From assembly GCA_022841745.1 (NCBI GenBank), contig JALHQW010000046.1, positions 1 through 64,000 on the forward strand: a stretch of DNA of 64,000 nucleotides, written 5' to 3'. The stretch is from Saprospiraceae bacterium (GTDB taxonomy: Bacteria; Bacteroidota; Bacteroidia; Chitinophagales; Saprospiraceae). Of the stretch, positions 37,972 through 45,847 are shown piece after piece; the first letter of the stretch is position 1, and each line of letters starts with the position of its first letter. The notes beneath the pieces are model-generated. The model saw only the letters and a list, made by a program, of their open reading frames with translations, was not told the origin of the DNA and made no database searches. Position numbers and translations under genes: made by a program.

Positions 37972-39954
37972 TTATTTCTCCAAATACACCACCACATCCA
38001 CTTTGCGGTTTTGCCAATTGGGCCGGTCACTGGCTGCCTCGCCACGTCCCTCAATATAGACCTTGTCCACTTTGATGCCCTTGCCCTTCAATAGGACGCC
38101 AATTGCCTTGGCCCTTTTTTCTGAAAGAACAAGGTTGTAGGAATCCGAGCCGACCTCGTCGGCATAGCCCACGATTTCTACCCGGTGGATGACCTTGCCT
38201 TGGAATGCTGAGCCAAAAAATGCCGCTATTTTCTCCGCCTCAGCGGGCTTTAGTTCCGATTTGTCGAAGTCGAACATGACTTCATGGTGTATTTCCGTGG
38301 TAGGTGTTTTAATAGGTACGGGCACACCTTTTTCCACCAATAGGTCGCTGGTATAGGCTGGCAGTTTGAAGAGCGGGTCGAGTAGTAGGTTTACATGGTA
38401 GGCAGTGCGGTTATCCCATTTCGGCACCGCAAACTGGTTCTTGTAATTGTGGTAGTCATCCGCCCTGATTTCAACCTGAAGGGTATCTCCAGCTTTTAGG
38501 CATAGAAAGAAACGTCCCTCCGCATCGGTCTTGATGGGAGAGAGACCCTTGGGCATGACGGTACAAGGGACTGGTATTTGGGTAATGGAGTCCCGCACAT
38601 AGCCCTCAAAATAGGTGATAGGTTCGCTGGAAAGCTGCTCAGGCAGTTCAAACTGGTAGATGTCCATGCCACCATGCCCACCGTCCCTATCGGAGGCGAA
38701 ATAGCCCGTTTTACCGTTGGGTGTCAGATAAACTCCAAGTTCCCGATAGGCCGAATTGACAGGTTTGCCGAGGTTGCGGGCAAAATCCCAGGTACCATGT
38801 TGGCCCAGCCTTGAAACGAACAAGTCCTGTTCACCAAGCCCAAGGTGGCCCGTAGAAGAGAAATACAGCACTTTGCCATCGTTGGTGATGAAGGGGGCTT
38901 CCTCGTCACCAGCGGTATTGATGTTTGATCCAAGGTTTTTTGGTGCGCCCCAAATGCCGTCCTTGCCCTTGACGCTTTTCCAAATATCCGTGCCGCCAAG
39001 GCCACCAGGCCTGCTACTGGCGAAATAGAGCGTGTTGCCATCGCAGCTAATGCTCGCCTGCGATTCCCAGCCATCGCTGTTGGCAGCACCTTTTATGGGA
39101 AAGGCTTCTGAGAAACTGTTTCCATCCGTCACGGCCTCCCAAATATCGCAGGGGCCGAGCACGTCTTCCCGTTGGCATGCGGTGAAAAAAATGCGCCGCC
39201 CATCCCTGACCATCGTGACCATGCCTTCGTTCTCGCCTGTGTTGAAATCCATCACTTGCTGCGAGCTTCGCCACTCGCCCCTTGGCCGGGAAGTCATGAA
39301 CAGGTTTTCGTCGGCCTTGTCGCTTTTGCGGCTTGTGAAAAACAAGGTATTACCATCGTTGGTGAGATATGGGAAATATTCGTCGGCACTGGAATTGATG
39401 GCTCCGCCAAGGTTTTTGACTTCGCTAATGCCAAGGAACTGAAGGGAATCCGTGGCTGCCCTGCAAGAACGCAGGTTTGCCTCCAATTGCTCGTAGTACC
39501 GGGCCTCTATCTTTCTTTCCTCCAGCCCGTTGTAGGCAAAATTCACGGGCGATACCTGTTTGAGGCTCTCGTAAAGCTCAAAATATTTCAAGGCGTCTTT
39601 GTACTTGCCTATTTGGTAAAGTATTTTGCCGCATTCAAAATAGAGAGCCCTGGAAAAATTCGGGCTTTGCCGCAGGGCTTTTTCGTAGTAAATGGCAGCT
39701 TCCTCGTATTCGCCAGCCAGCTCGTAGCAGGCACCTGCGCTCCTGAGGGCAGGGGAGAAATCGGGGTATTTTTTCAGCACTTTTTTGAAATGGGAAAGCG
39801 CTTCTTTGTACTTCATTTGAAGCAATGCAACCTCACCTTCGTGGTGGATTCTGGCATATTCGTCAGGAATGACTTGAATGCTGGCAGGCGCTTGCTGGGC
39901 AAACAGCGGCAATAAACAACAGGCAAGGAAGATGGTGAGTAGGAGTCTTATCAT
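37972..39954 (-). CDS. OmpA-family protein with TPR, propeller and regulatory domains (PorE-like)
   Basis: 660 residues. A signal peptide (MIRLLLTIFLACCLLPLFAQ) leads to TPR-like helices (about 35-140, with YKEALSHFKKVLKKYPDFSPAL). A PD40/WD40-like propeller follows (about 195-435, blades with DGNTLFFTSRK, DGRRIFFTACQ, DGKVLYFSSTG). Next is a small carboxypeptidase-like regulatory domain (ITYFEGYVRDSITQIPVPC, about 450-515). An OmpA peptidoglycan-binding domain ends the protein (about 550-655, FDFDKSELKPAEAE, GYADEVGSDSYNLVLSEKRA). This order matches PorE, a T9SS core component that links to peptidoglycan, but paralogues are common in this group and the expected lipobox is not convincing here. 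Confidence 0.85.
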   Translation of the reverse strand: MIRLLLTIFLACCLLPLFAQQAPASIQVIPDEYARIHHEGEVALLQMKYKEALSHFKKVLKKYPDFSPALRSAGACYELAGEYEEAAIYYEKALRQSPNFSRALYFECGKILYQIGKYKDALKYFELYESLKQVSPVNFAYNGLEERKIEARYYEQLEANLRSCRAATDSLQFLGISEVKNLGGAINSSADEYFPYLTNDGNTLFFTSRKSDKADENLFMTSRPRGEWRSSQQVMDFNTGENEGMVTMVRDGRRIFFTACQREDVLGPCDIWEAVTDGNSFSEAFPIKGAANSDGWESQASISCDGNTLYFASSRPGGLGGTDIWKSVKGKDGIWGAPKNLGSNINTAGDEEAPFITNDGKVLYFSSTGHLGLGEQDLFVSRLGQHGTWDFARNLGKPVNSAYRELGVYLTPNGKTGYFASDRDGGHGGMDIYQFELPEQLSSEPITYFEGYVRDSITQIPVPCTVMPKGLSPIKTDAEGRFFLCLKAGDTLQVEIRADDYHNYKNQFAVPKWDNRTAYHVNLLLDPLFKLPAYTSDLLVEKGVPVPIKTPTTEIHHEVMFDFDKSELKPAEAEKIAAFFGSAFQGKVIHRVEIVGYADEVGSDSYNLVLSEKRAKAIGVLLKGKGIKVDKVYIEGRGEAASDRPNWQNRKVDVVVYLEK

Positions 39955-40085
39955 TGTTCACGGATTCTTGTGAAGTATTTGGGGGTACGGCCAAAAAGAA
40001 GAAGTGTTCTCAAACTCGGGCCAAAATAGTAGGGATATATGTTTTTTTTCAAAAAATGTACCGAATGCAGTTTATGTATAAAACA

Positions 40086-40117
40086 AAAAGGCCAACCCTC
40101 ATGCAGAGGGCTGGCCT
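40086..40117 (-). terminator. Hairpin terminator for the TonB receptor gene
   Basis: GGCCAACCCTC and GAGGGCTGGCC pair around a 5-nt loop, with one mismatch. On the minus strand the hairpin is followed by TTTTTGTTT. Confidence 0.85.
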
Positions 40118-40140
40118 TCTGAGGTAAAAAATTGCTTTTT

Positions 40141-42966
40141 TTAGAACCTTATGCTCAGGTTGCCATTGATCATGGTGCCCAATTGGCTGAACTGCGAGCC
40201 ATTGTAACCAAGGATGTCGTAGCGACCGCTGAAGCCCAAGAAACCACGGAGCAGTTTTTTGGCATTGGCATCCTTCAGGTAGTCATCACCTGTTTGGTCA
40301 ATACCCACGAGGTCCCATTTTGGAAGCACGTTGAGGATATTGTTGATACCAAGCGTAAAGGTTGCTTTCTTGGTAATGTCGTAGCTGACTACCAAATCCG
40401 TAACAACTGCTGGCTCAAACTCAGCCTTGATATGGTTCATGATGGAACCGCCGTTATCGAGGTCTTGGAACTTGGTTGGACCGAACAGGGTATTGTACAA
40501 ACCGACGCTCAATTTGCCCATGTTGTAATCAAAACCAAGGATGGCTTTGTAAAGTGGGCGGCCTTCCTCCATCAATGATATAACCTGGTTGTTCAAGATG
40601 GTGGCATCAGCGTCCGCAATTGGTTTAGGGTCCTTAGGTTTTCCCACGATTTCATTCTTGATGGTGTAGTTGCCGGAAAGGCTAATGCCCAACTTGCCAG
40701 CTCCTACCGCAAGGTTGCGGTAATTGGCTACGAAGTCAATGCCATCGGTCTGCGTTTCAACACCATTGATGAAGAACTGGACAGAAGCCAGGTCACCAGC
40801 CTTCAATATCTGGTACAGGTTCGATGTTGTGTCGTTAGGGGAAGAAGTAATGGAAGAGCTGTAAACGATGCGATCCTTGATATTGATATTGTAGTAGTCC
40901 AGCGAGATGTTGAAGTTCTTGGCAGGGTTCAAGCCCAAACCGACAGAGATGTTTGTTGACTCTTCAGGCGTCAACCTTGGGATTTCCAATTGCCTGGCGG
41001 CAGCAGAAAGGTTGTTGAAGAGGCCAGAAAGTACGATGGTGCCTCCGGCAAAGGATGCCTGCGTTGATTGTGCATAGATCTGGTGCAAGCTGGGGGCACG
41101 GAAACCTGTGGAAACTGAACCACGGAGGATTACCTTGTCGTCCAACATCTTGTAACGGGAGGATACTTTCCACACCGATGCGCTGCCAAAATCAGAGTAT
41201 TTCTCGGAACGAACCGTACCGTTTATCAGGAAGTTCGGTGAAACATCGAACCTGGCATCGAGATAGACACCCAAGTTGAAACGGGAGTTAGTCCGAGCGT
41301 TTTCATCCCGAATGCCTGGGAAAGAATTGGAGCCTTCACCAAAATAGGAGGCTTCGTCGCCGGCAAAAATCTGGTAAGTCTCTGAACGTGCCTCCGCCCC
41401 AAAGGCAATGCCAAATGCGTCCGTGATGTTTTTGCTCACGTCAAGGTTGCTCACGACGTGGTTGAAGCTGTACCCACCCGGTTTGAAGGAAATAGGGCTA
41501 CTTGTGCCAAGTGTCCTGTTGACGGTGTTGTTGACGCTGTAAAGCTGTTTGTTGCCACCAATGGTGAGGCTAACGTCATGCTTCCAGCCATTGTGCTCAT
41601 TGTCCACTCCGACCGTTGCTGTGTAGTCGGTGAGGTCACCTTCAAAAGTGGGTACGTAGCCAATATAGCCTGCATAGATGGCTGGGTCGTCTTCTGCGAA
41701 GGCCAAGGTTTCAGTAGTGATATAGTTCTTGCCACCATTGTCGGTTCTTGAATGAAGGAGACCACGGTCTTGCCTCCAATATGGGGTGCGGAAGTTGGCA
41801 AAGCTTTCCACTTTTTTGGTTACAACGGCGATGTTTCCATAGACATTGCCCAATGTTCCAGCGGAGAATCCACCATTGAGGAGGAATTTGCCAGCAGTGA
41901 TTTCACCAGAACCATTGACGTTGTTGCCCGTTGGGTGGTCTGACAGGTAGCTGCGAATCAATGCGTCTTGCGCTGGTGACCCGCCAAAAGTTGCAATCTC
42001 CGTATCCACGTCAATAATGCCAGAACGAACGGCGCTGTTCTGCTGACTGAGATCAATGGTGTAATTGATAAATCCTTTCTGGCCGAAATTGCTGCCACTG
42101 TTGAGTGATACACCGTAAGTGTCGCCACGGCCATTGCCTGGCCTTCTTACAAAGTCTTCACCACCTGAAGTGGTAGTGCCAGCCCTAAAGGTCAATGTGG
42201 AATAGTCGTAGCGGTCTTTCAAGATGACGTTCATAACCCCTGCGATGGCATCGGAACCATATTGGGCAGAAGCACCGTCACGCAGGATTTCAACCCGCTT
42301 GATGGCGTCCACGGGGATTGCGGAAAGGTCGGCACCTGTTTCACCACGACCTGGTGAGAACTGGACGTAGAGCAGCGAACTGGTGTTCTTGCGCTTTCCG
42401 TTCACGAGGATGAGGGTACGGCTTGGGCCGAGGTTCCTTATTTCGTAAGGGTCGAGTAGGGTGGTTGCATCGTTTACAGGAGTGTTCACCGTGTTGAAGG
42501 AAGGGACCCTGTACTGCAAAGCCTTGTCGAAAGTGTTCTGCGTAGTGGATTTCAACTCATTTTGCCCAAACACGTCAATCGGGATTGGTGAGTCGAGAAT
42601 GGTCCTTTGTGAACTGCGGCTACCAGTCGAAACCACTACTTCGGTAAGGTCGGTCGCTCCAGATTCCAAAGCAATGTTCAAGGTAGATGTTGAGCCATTG
42701 CCTATAGTTACGTTTCTAGTCGTAACGGCATAGCCGATGTAAGAGATTTCCAAGGTGTAGGATCCCTCATTCAATTGAAGGGAATAGTTGCCATCTACGT
42801 CTGTGATGGTACCTATCGCTGCCCCTTGGACTTGAACAGCTGCGCCAATCAAGCCTTCACCATCTGCATCGGTGACTTTGCCTGTAATTGTACCTTTTTG
42901 TGCAAAGCTGATACAGCTAGTGAACAGCAGCAATGCTGTCAGGATTTGTTTAAATAATTGATTCAT
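40141..42966 (-). CDS. TonB-dependent outer-membrane receptor (SusC/CPD type)
   Basis: 941 residues. A signal peptide ends in SCISFAQ. A carboxypeptidase-like regulatory domain follows (KGTITGKVTDADGEGLIGA, about 22-105). The plug has PIPIDVFGQNEL, LVNGKRKNTSS, and DGASAQYGSDAIAGVMNVIL (about 120-245). The remainder is a 22-strand-type barrel with Tyr/Phe-rich strands, ending in INGNLSIRF with the terminal Phe typical of barrel insertion. No SusD-like partner lies next to it, so this may be a stand-alone receptor and the ligand is unknown. An in-frame TTG at 42972 precedes the ATG at 42966. The gene is followed by a strong terminator. Confidence 0.92.
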   Translation of the reverse strand: MNQLFKQILTALLLFTSCISFAQKGTITGKVTDADGEGLIGAAVQVQGAAIGTITDVDGNYSLQLNEGSYTLEISYIGYAVTTRNVTIGNGSTSTLNIALESGATDLTEVVVSTGSRSSQRTILDSPIPIDVFGQNELKSTTQNTFDKALQYRVPSFNTVNTPVNDATTLLDPYEIRNLGPSRTLILVNGKRKNTSSLLYVQFSPGRGETGADLSAIPVDAIKRVEILRDGASAQYGSDAIAGVMNVILKDRYDYSTLTFRAGTTTSGGEDFVRRPGNGRGDTYGVSLNSGSNFGQKGFINYTIDLSQQNSAVRSGIIDVDTEIATFGGSPAQDALIRSYLSDHPTGNNVNGSGEITAGKFLLNGGFSAGTLGNVYGNIAVVTKKVESFANFRTPYWRQDRGLLHSRTDNGGKNYITTETLAFAEDDPAIYAGYIGYVPTFEGDLTDYTATVGVDNEHNGWKHDVSLTIGGNKQLYSVNNTVNRTLGTSSPISFKPGGYSFNHVVSNLDVSKNITDAFGIAFGAEARSETYQIFAGDEASYFGEGSNSFPGIRDENARTNSRFNLGVYLDARFDVSPNFLINGTVRSEKYSDFGSASVWKVSSRYKMLDDKVILRGSVSTGFRAPSLHQIYAQSTQASFAGGTIVLSGLFNNLSAAARQLEIPRLTPEESTNISVGLGLNPAKNFNISLDYYNINIKDRIVYSSSITSSPNDTTSNLYQILKAGDLASVQFFINGVETQTDGIDFVANYRNLAVGAGKLGISLSGNYTIKNEIVGKPKDPKPIADADATILNNQVISLMEEGRPLYKAILGFDYNMGKLSVGLYNTLFGPTKFQDLDNGGSIMNHIKAEFEPAVVTDLVVSYDITKKATFTLGINNILNVLPKWDLVGIDQTGDDYLKDANAKKLLRGFLGFSGRYDILGYNGSQFSQLGTMINGNLSIRF

Positions 42967-43409
42967 ACTCAAACTTTTTTAGTGAGAAAATAATAGTCTT
43001 GCGGCGTAAAATTAATTCTGGTTTTAACATGACATAGCTTTTTTTTTGATAATTGCCCGAAATCTTGTTTGGACTCGCATTTTATTAGCCAACAAAGTAT
43101 TTGGCTTTTGAGGACAACAAGGGCTTATTGTTTATTATACAATTTGATTTTCTAGTCTCGGTATGCTTGCTTTAGACAAAATCATTTTCCTTTGCATTCT
43201 TTTCCAATGGTTTGTGAAGTTATAAGGTTCTGAGGTTTTAGGGTTGGGGGTAAAACCTAACTATATGTCATTTTTGAAAGGATTGAAAAACTAACCAACC
43301 ATTTCAAAACAGCTATGAGGCTACAACCCGAAAACCCGAAAACTTCACGAACCATTGTTATACCTGTAACAAGTTGGTTTTTGGATTTATAAAAATTAAT
43401 TTCTGTCAA
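42967..43409. other. Intergenic region carrying an interspersed repeat
   Basis: 443 bp between the TonB receptor and galM. It holds the first CAATGG...CCATTG element (43205-43357) and AT-rich sequence with no gene. Confidence 0.75.
43205..43357 (-). mobile_element. Interspersed CAATGG/CCATTG element, copy 1
   Basis: 153 bp with imperfect terminal inverted repeats of about 16 bp (CAATGGTTTGTGAAGT at the left; the right end reads as its complement CAATGGTTCGTGAAGT). Its reverse complement matches copy 2 (44590-44741) along nearly its full length, with scattered substitutions and small indels. It has no coding capacity. Internal octamer-like units (CCCGAAAA) resemble short tandem repeats. No target duplication is clear here. 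Confidence 0.75.
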
Positions 43410-44588
43410 ATGAAGTTTTTCAATGCAATCATCTCCTCGCTCATTTTGGCGTTGACATTGTCCTCATGCAAACAGGAAGGCACAGCTGAGAAAAAAAATC
43501 AAACAGCAAAAATGAATTCCTTGGTTCAAAAACAGGCTTGGGGCCAACTTGCGGATGGAAGCCCTGTTGACCTTTACACCCTTACCAATAAGAATGGCCT
43601 GGTCGCTCAGATTACCAACTATGGCGGAATCGTGGTATCGCTAATGACCCCCGACCGGAACGGCAAAATGGAAGATGTTGTGCTCGGCTACGAGACCCTC
43701 GATGAATACGTCAGGGACAATCCCTATTTTGGTTGCATCGTGGGCAGGTATGGGAACCGCATTGCCAAGGGGCAGTTCGAACTGGATGGCAAGACCTATA
43801 ATTTGGCAAAAAACAATGGAGAAAACCACCTGCATGGCGGCTTAAAAGGCTTTGATAAAGTGATTTGGGAGGCTGTGCCTGACACTTCAGAGGGCGAGGC
43901 AAGCCTGAACCTGACCTACGTTAGCCCAGATATGGAAGAGGGTTACCCCGGAAATTTGGAAGTTAGGGTCGTTTACACCCTGACAAAAAACAACGAGCTA
44001 AAAATAACCTATTTCGCTACGCCCGACAAGAAGACCCACGTGAACTTGACCCATCATGGTTATTTTAACCTCACGGGCAACGCACAGCGAGATATCCTTG
44101 ACCATCAGCTTTCTATCACTTCCAACGGCTTTTTGGAAGTTGACGCAAGTCTTATTCCAACGGGTAGTTTAACAGGTTTGAATGGTAGCCCGTTTGATTT
44201 CAAAAAGCCCAAGCGCATTGGCATTGAAATTAACACAGAACACGAACAATTAAAACGGGGGCAAGGTTACGACCATTGTTGGTTGCTATCGAGCAGCCAA
44301 ACTGCCAGCATGAAGGTTCCTGCTGCCACGCTTTACGAACCAGTCAGTGGCCGCTACATGGAAGTTTTCACGACGGAGCCGGGCATTCAGTTTTATTCTG
44401 GCAATTTCCTTGATGGCAAGTATAAGGGAAAGGGTGGGGTAGTTTACCAAGACCGTTGGGGGCTTTGCTTAGAGACGCAGCATTTCCCAGACACTCCCAA
44501 CCGTTCACAGAATGAGTGGCCTTCAACCATTGTGATGCCTGGTTCGCATTATTCATCCACTACAGTCTATAAATTTGCGGTTAAATAA
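43410..44588 (+). CDS. galM: Aldose 1-epimerase, lipoprotein
   Basis: 392 residues. The lipoprotein signal FFNAIISSLILALTLSSC fixes the start at 43410; an in-frame extension to 43374 is rejected. The galactose mutarotase fold shows QITNYGGIVVSLMTPDR near the start, NPYFGCIVGRYGNRIAKG (arginine of the active site), NGENHLHGGLKGFDKVIW (first His pair), LTHHGYFNLTGN (second His), the Asp in GYDHCWLL, and the catalytic Glu in LCLETQHFPDTPN. It interconverts alpha and beta hexose anomers, probably in the periplasm or at the surface given the lipid anchor. The gene is bracketed by two inverted copies of a roughly 150-bp repeat. Confidence 0.94.
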   Translation: MKFFNAIISSLILALTLSSCKQEGTAEKKNQTAKMNSLVQKQAWGQLADGSPVDLYTLTNKNGLVAQITNYGGIVVSLMTPDRNGKMEDVVLGYETLDEYVRDNPYFGCIVGRYGNRIAKGQFELDGKTYNLAKNNGENHLHGGLKGFDKVIWEAVPDTSEGEASLNLTYVSPDMEEGYPGNLEVRVVYTLTKNNELKITYFATPDKKTHVNLTHHGYFNLTGNAQRDILDHQLSITSNGFLEVDASLIPTGSLTGLNGSPFDFKKPKRIGIEINTEHEQLKRGQGYDHCWLLSSSQTASMKVPAATLYEPVSGRYMEVFTTEPGIQFYSGNFLDGKYKGKGGVVYQDRWGLCLETQHFPDTPNRSQNEWPSTIVMPGSHYSSTTVYKFAVK

Positions 44589-44589
44589 T

Positions 44590-44741
44590 CAATGGTTCGT
44601 GAAGTTTTCGGGTTTTAGGTTGTAGCCCAATAGCTGTTTTTGAAATAGTTGGTTATTTTTTCAAACTTTTCAAAAATGACTTGTGGCTAGGATTTCTCCC
44701 AGCCCCAAAACCTTAGAACCTTAGAACCTCACGAACCATTG
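44590..44741 (+). mobile_element. Interspersed CAATGG/CCATTG element, copy 2
   Basis: 152 bp, starting 2 bp after the galM stop. The terminal inverted repeats are CAATGGTTCGTGA and TCACGAACCATTG. It is flanked by AATAAT on both sides (44584-44589 and 44742-44747), a possible 6-bp target duplication. It contains tandem AACCTTAG octamers near its right end. It aligns with the reverse complement of copy 1 throughout. Confidence 0.78.
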
Positions 44742-44756
44742 AATAATTATCTAAAA

Positions 44757-45653
44757 ATGAAACACGTAACAGTTATCGGCGCAGGCACAATGGGCAACGG
44801 CATTGCCCATGTATTTGCCATGAATGGTCACACTGTCAACTTGGTTGATGTATCACAAGAAGCACTTGACAAAGCAATCGCCACTATCTCCAAGAACTTG
44901 GACAGGATGGTCTCAAAAGGACTTTTGACGGAGGATGGCAAGATTGCCACACTGTCAAACCTAACCACTTTCACGGAACTAAGCGCTGCCGTGAAGCAAG
45001 CAGAAATCGTGGTAGAAGCAGCAACCGAGCATGTTGACTTGAAACTGAAAATCTTCCGCCAAATGGATGAATTGGCACCTTCCAAGGCCATATTAGCTAC
45101 CAATACCTCATCCATTTCCATCACAAAAATTGCAGCTGTCACCAACCGGCCCAGCCAAGTGATTGGCATGCACTTCATGAACCCCGTACCGGTGATGAAG
45201 CTCGTTGAGGTGATTCGGGGCTATGCAACTTCTAATGAAGTGACTGATAAAATTATGGAGATGAGCCGGGCATTGGGCAAGGTTCCCGTTGAAGTCAACG
45301 ACTATCCGGGCTTCGTTGCCAACCGAATCTTGATGCCTATGATCAATGAAGCCATTTACACACTGTACGAAGGGGTGGCAGGCGTGGAGGAAATTGATAC
45401 CGTGATGAAACTGGGAATGGCTCATCCCATGGGGCCATTGCAATTAGCCGATTTCATTGGGCTAGATGTCTGCTTAGCCATTTTACGGGTATTGCAGGAT
45501 GGGTTCGGCAATCCAAAATATGCACCATGTCCGCTCTTGGTGAACATGGTTACGGCCGGGCGGCTCGGCGTGAAGTCTGGTGAAGGTTTCTATTTTTACC
45601 AGCCCGGCATCAAGGAATTGGTGGTGGCACAGAATTTTAAGCAGTTGAATTGA
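44757..45653 (+). CDS. hbd: 3-hydroxybutyryl-CoA dehydrogenase family protein
   Basis: 298 residues from the ATG at 44757; an in-frame TTG at 44739 falls inside the preceding repeat element and is rejected. The NAD-binding motif GAGTMGNGIAHVFA (about 7-20) is complete. The catalytic region GMHFMNPVPVMKLVEVIRG has the family His. NDYPGFVANRILMPMINEAI and MAHPMGPLQLADFIGLD are in the C-terminal dimerisation domain. Such enzymes oxidise (S)-3-hydroxyacyl-CoA to 3-ketoacyl-CoA in short-chain fatty-acid or butanoate metabolism; chain preference cannot be told. A strong terminator follows at 45682. Confidence 0.93.
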   Translation: MKHVTVIGAGTMGNGIAHVFAMNGHTVNLVDVSQEALDKAIATISKNLDRMVSKGLLTEDGKIATLSNLTTFTELSAAVKQAEIVVEAATEHVDLKLKIFRQMDELAPSKAILATNTSSISITKIAAVTNRPSQVIGMHFMNPVPVMKLVEVIRGYATSNEVTDKIMEMSRALGKVPVEVNDYPGFVANRILMPMINEAIYTLYEGVAGVEEIDTVMKLGMAHPMGPLQLADFIGLDVCLAILRVLQDGFGNPKYAPCPLLVNMVTAGRLGVKSGEGFYFYQPGIKELVVAQNFKQLN

Positions 45654-45681
45654 AAAGTCGTAAATCAATAATCTTCAAAAT

Positions 45682-45711
45682 GAACGGCCAAGGGTTTTCC
45701 CTTGGCCGTTC
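45682..45711 (+). terminator. Rho-independent terminator after the dehydrogenase
   Basis: GAACGGCCAAGGG pairs with CCCTTGGCCGTTC around a short loop, followed by CTATTTT. The hairpin can also serve the opposite strand. Confidence 0.85.
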
Positions 45712-45777
45712 CTATTTTGGTTTCACATTGTTGCAGTTATACTGGGCAAACCCAAGGTTTAGACATAGCCAAATGTA

Positions 45778-45828
45778 CCCCGAAACCCCAGTTTCGGGGT
45801 GATTGCGCCGGAACTGGGGTTCCGGCTT
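45778..45828. repeat. Two adjacent GC-rich hairpins
   Basis: ACCCCGAAAC and GTTTCGGGGT form one hairpin. GCCGGAAC and GTTCCGGC form a second about 8 bp later. They lie just after the stop of the minus-strand cargo gene at 45848, where they could act as a terminator, although no T-run follows. Confidence 0.6.
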
Positions 45829-45847
45829 ACAATTATCCCTCATTCAT

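Noticed and set aside
39172-39915. A 247-codon antisense frame in the OmpA-type gene
   Set aside because: There is no start context or domain, and the opposite strand has an unmistakable OmpA-type protein.
40141-42966. A SusC/SusD nutrient-uptake pair
   Set aside because: No SusD-like lipoprotein lies on either side, so the receptor cannot be called part of a polysaccharide utilisation locus.
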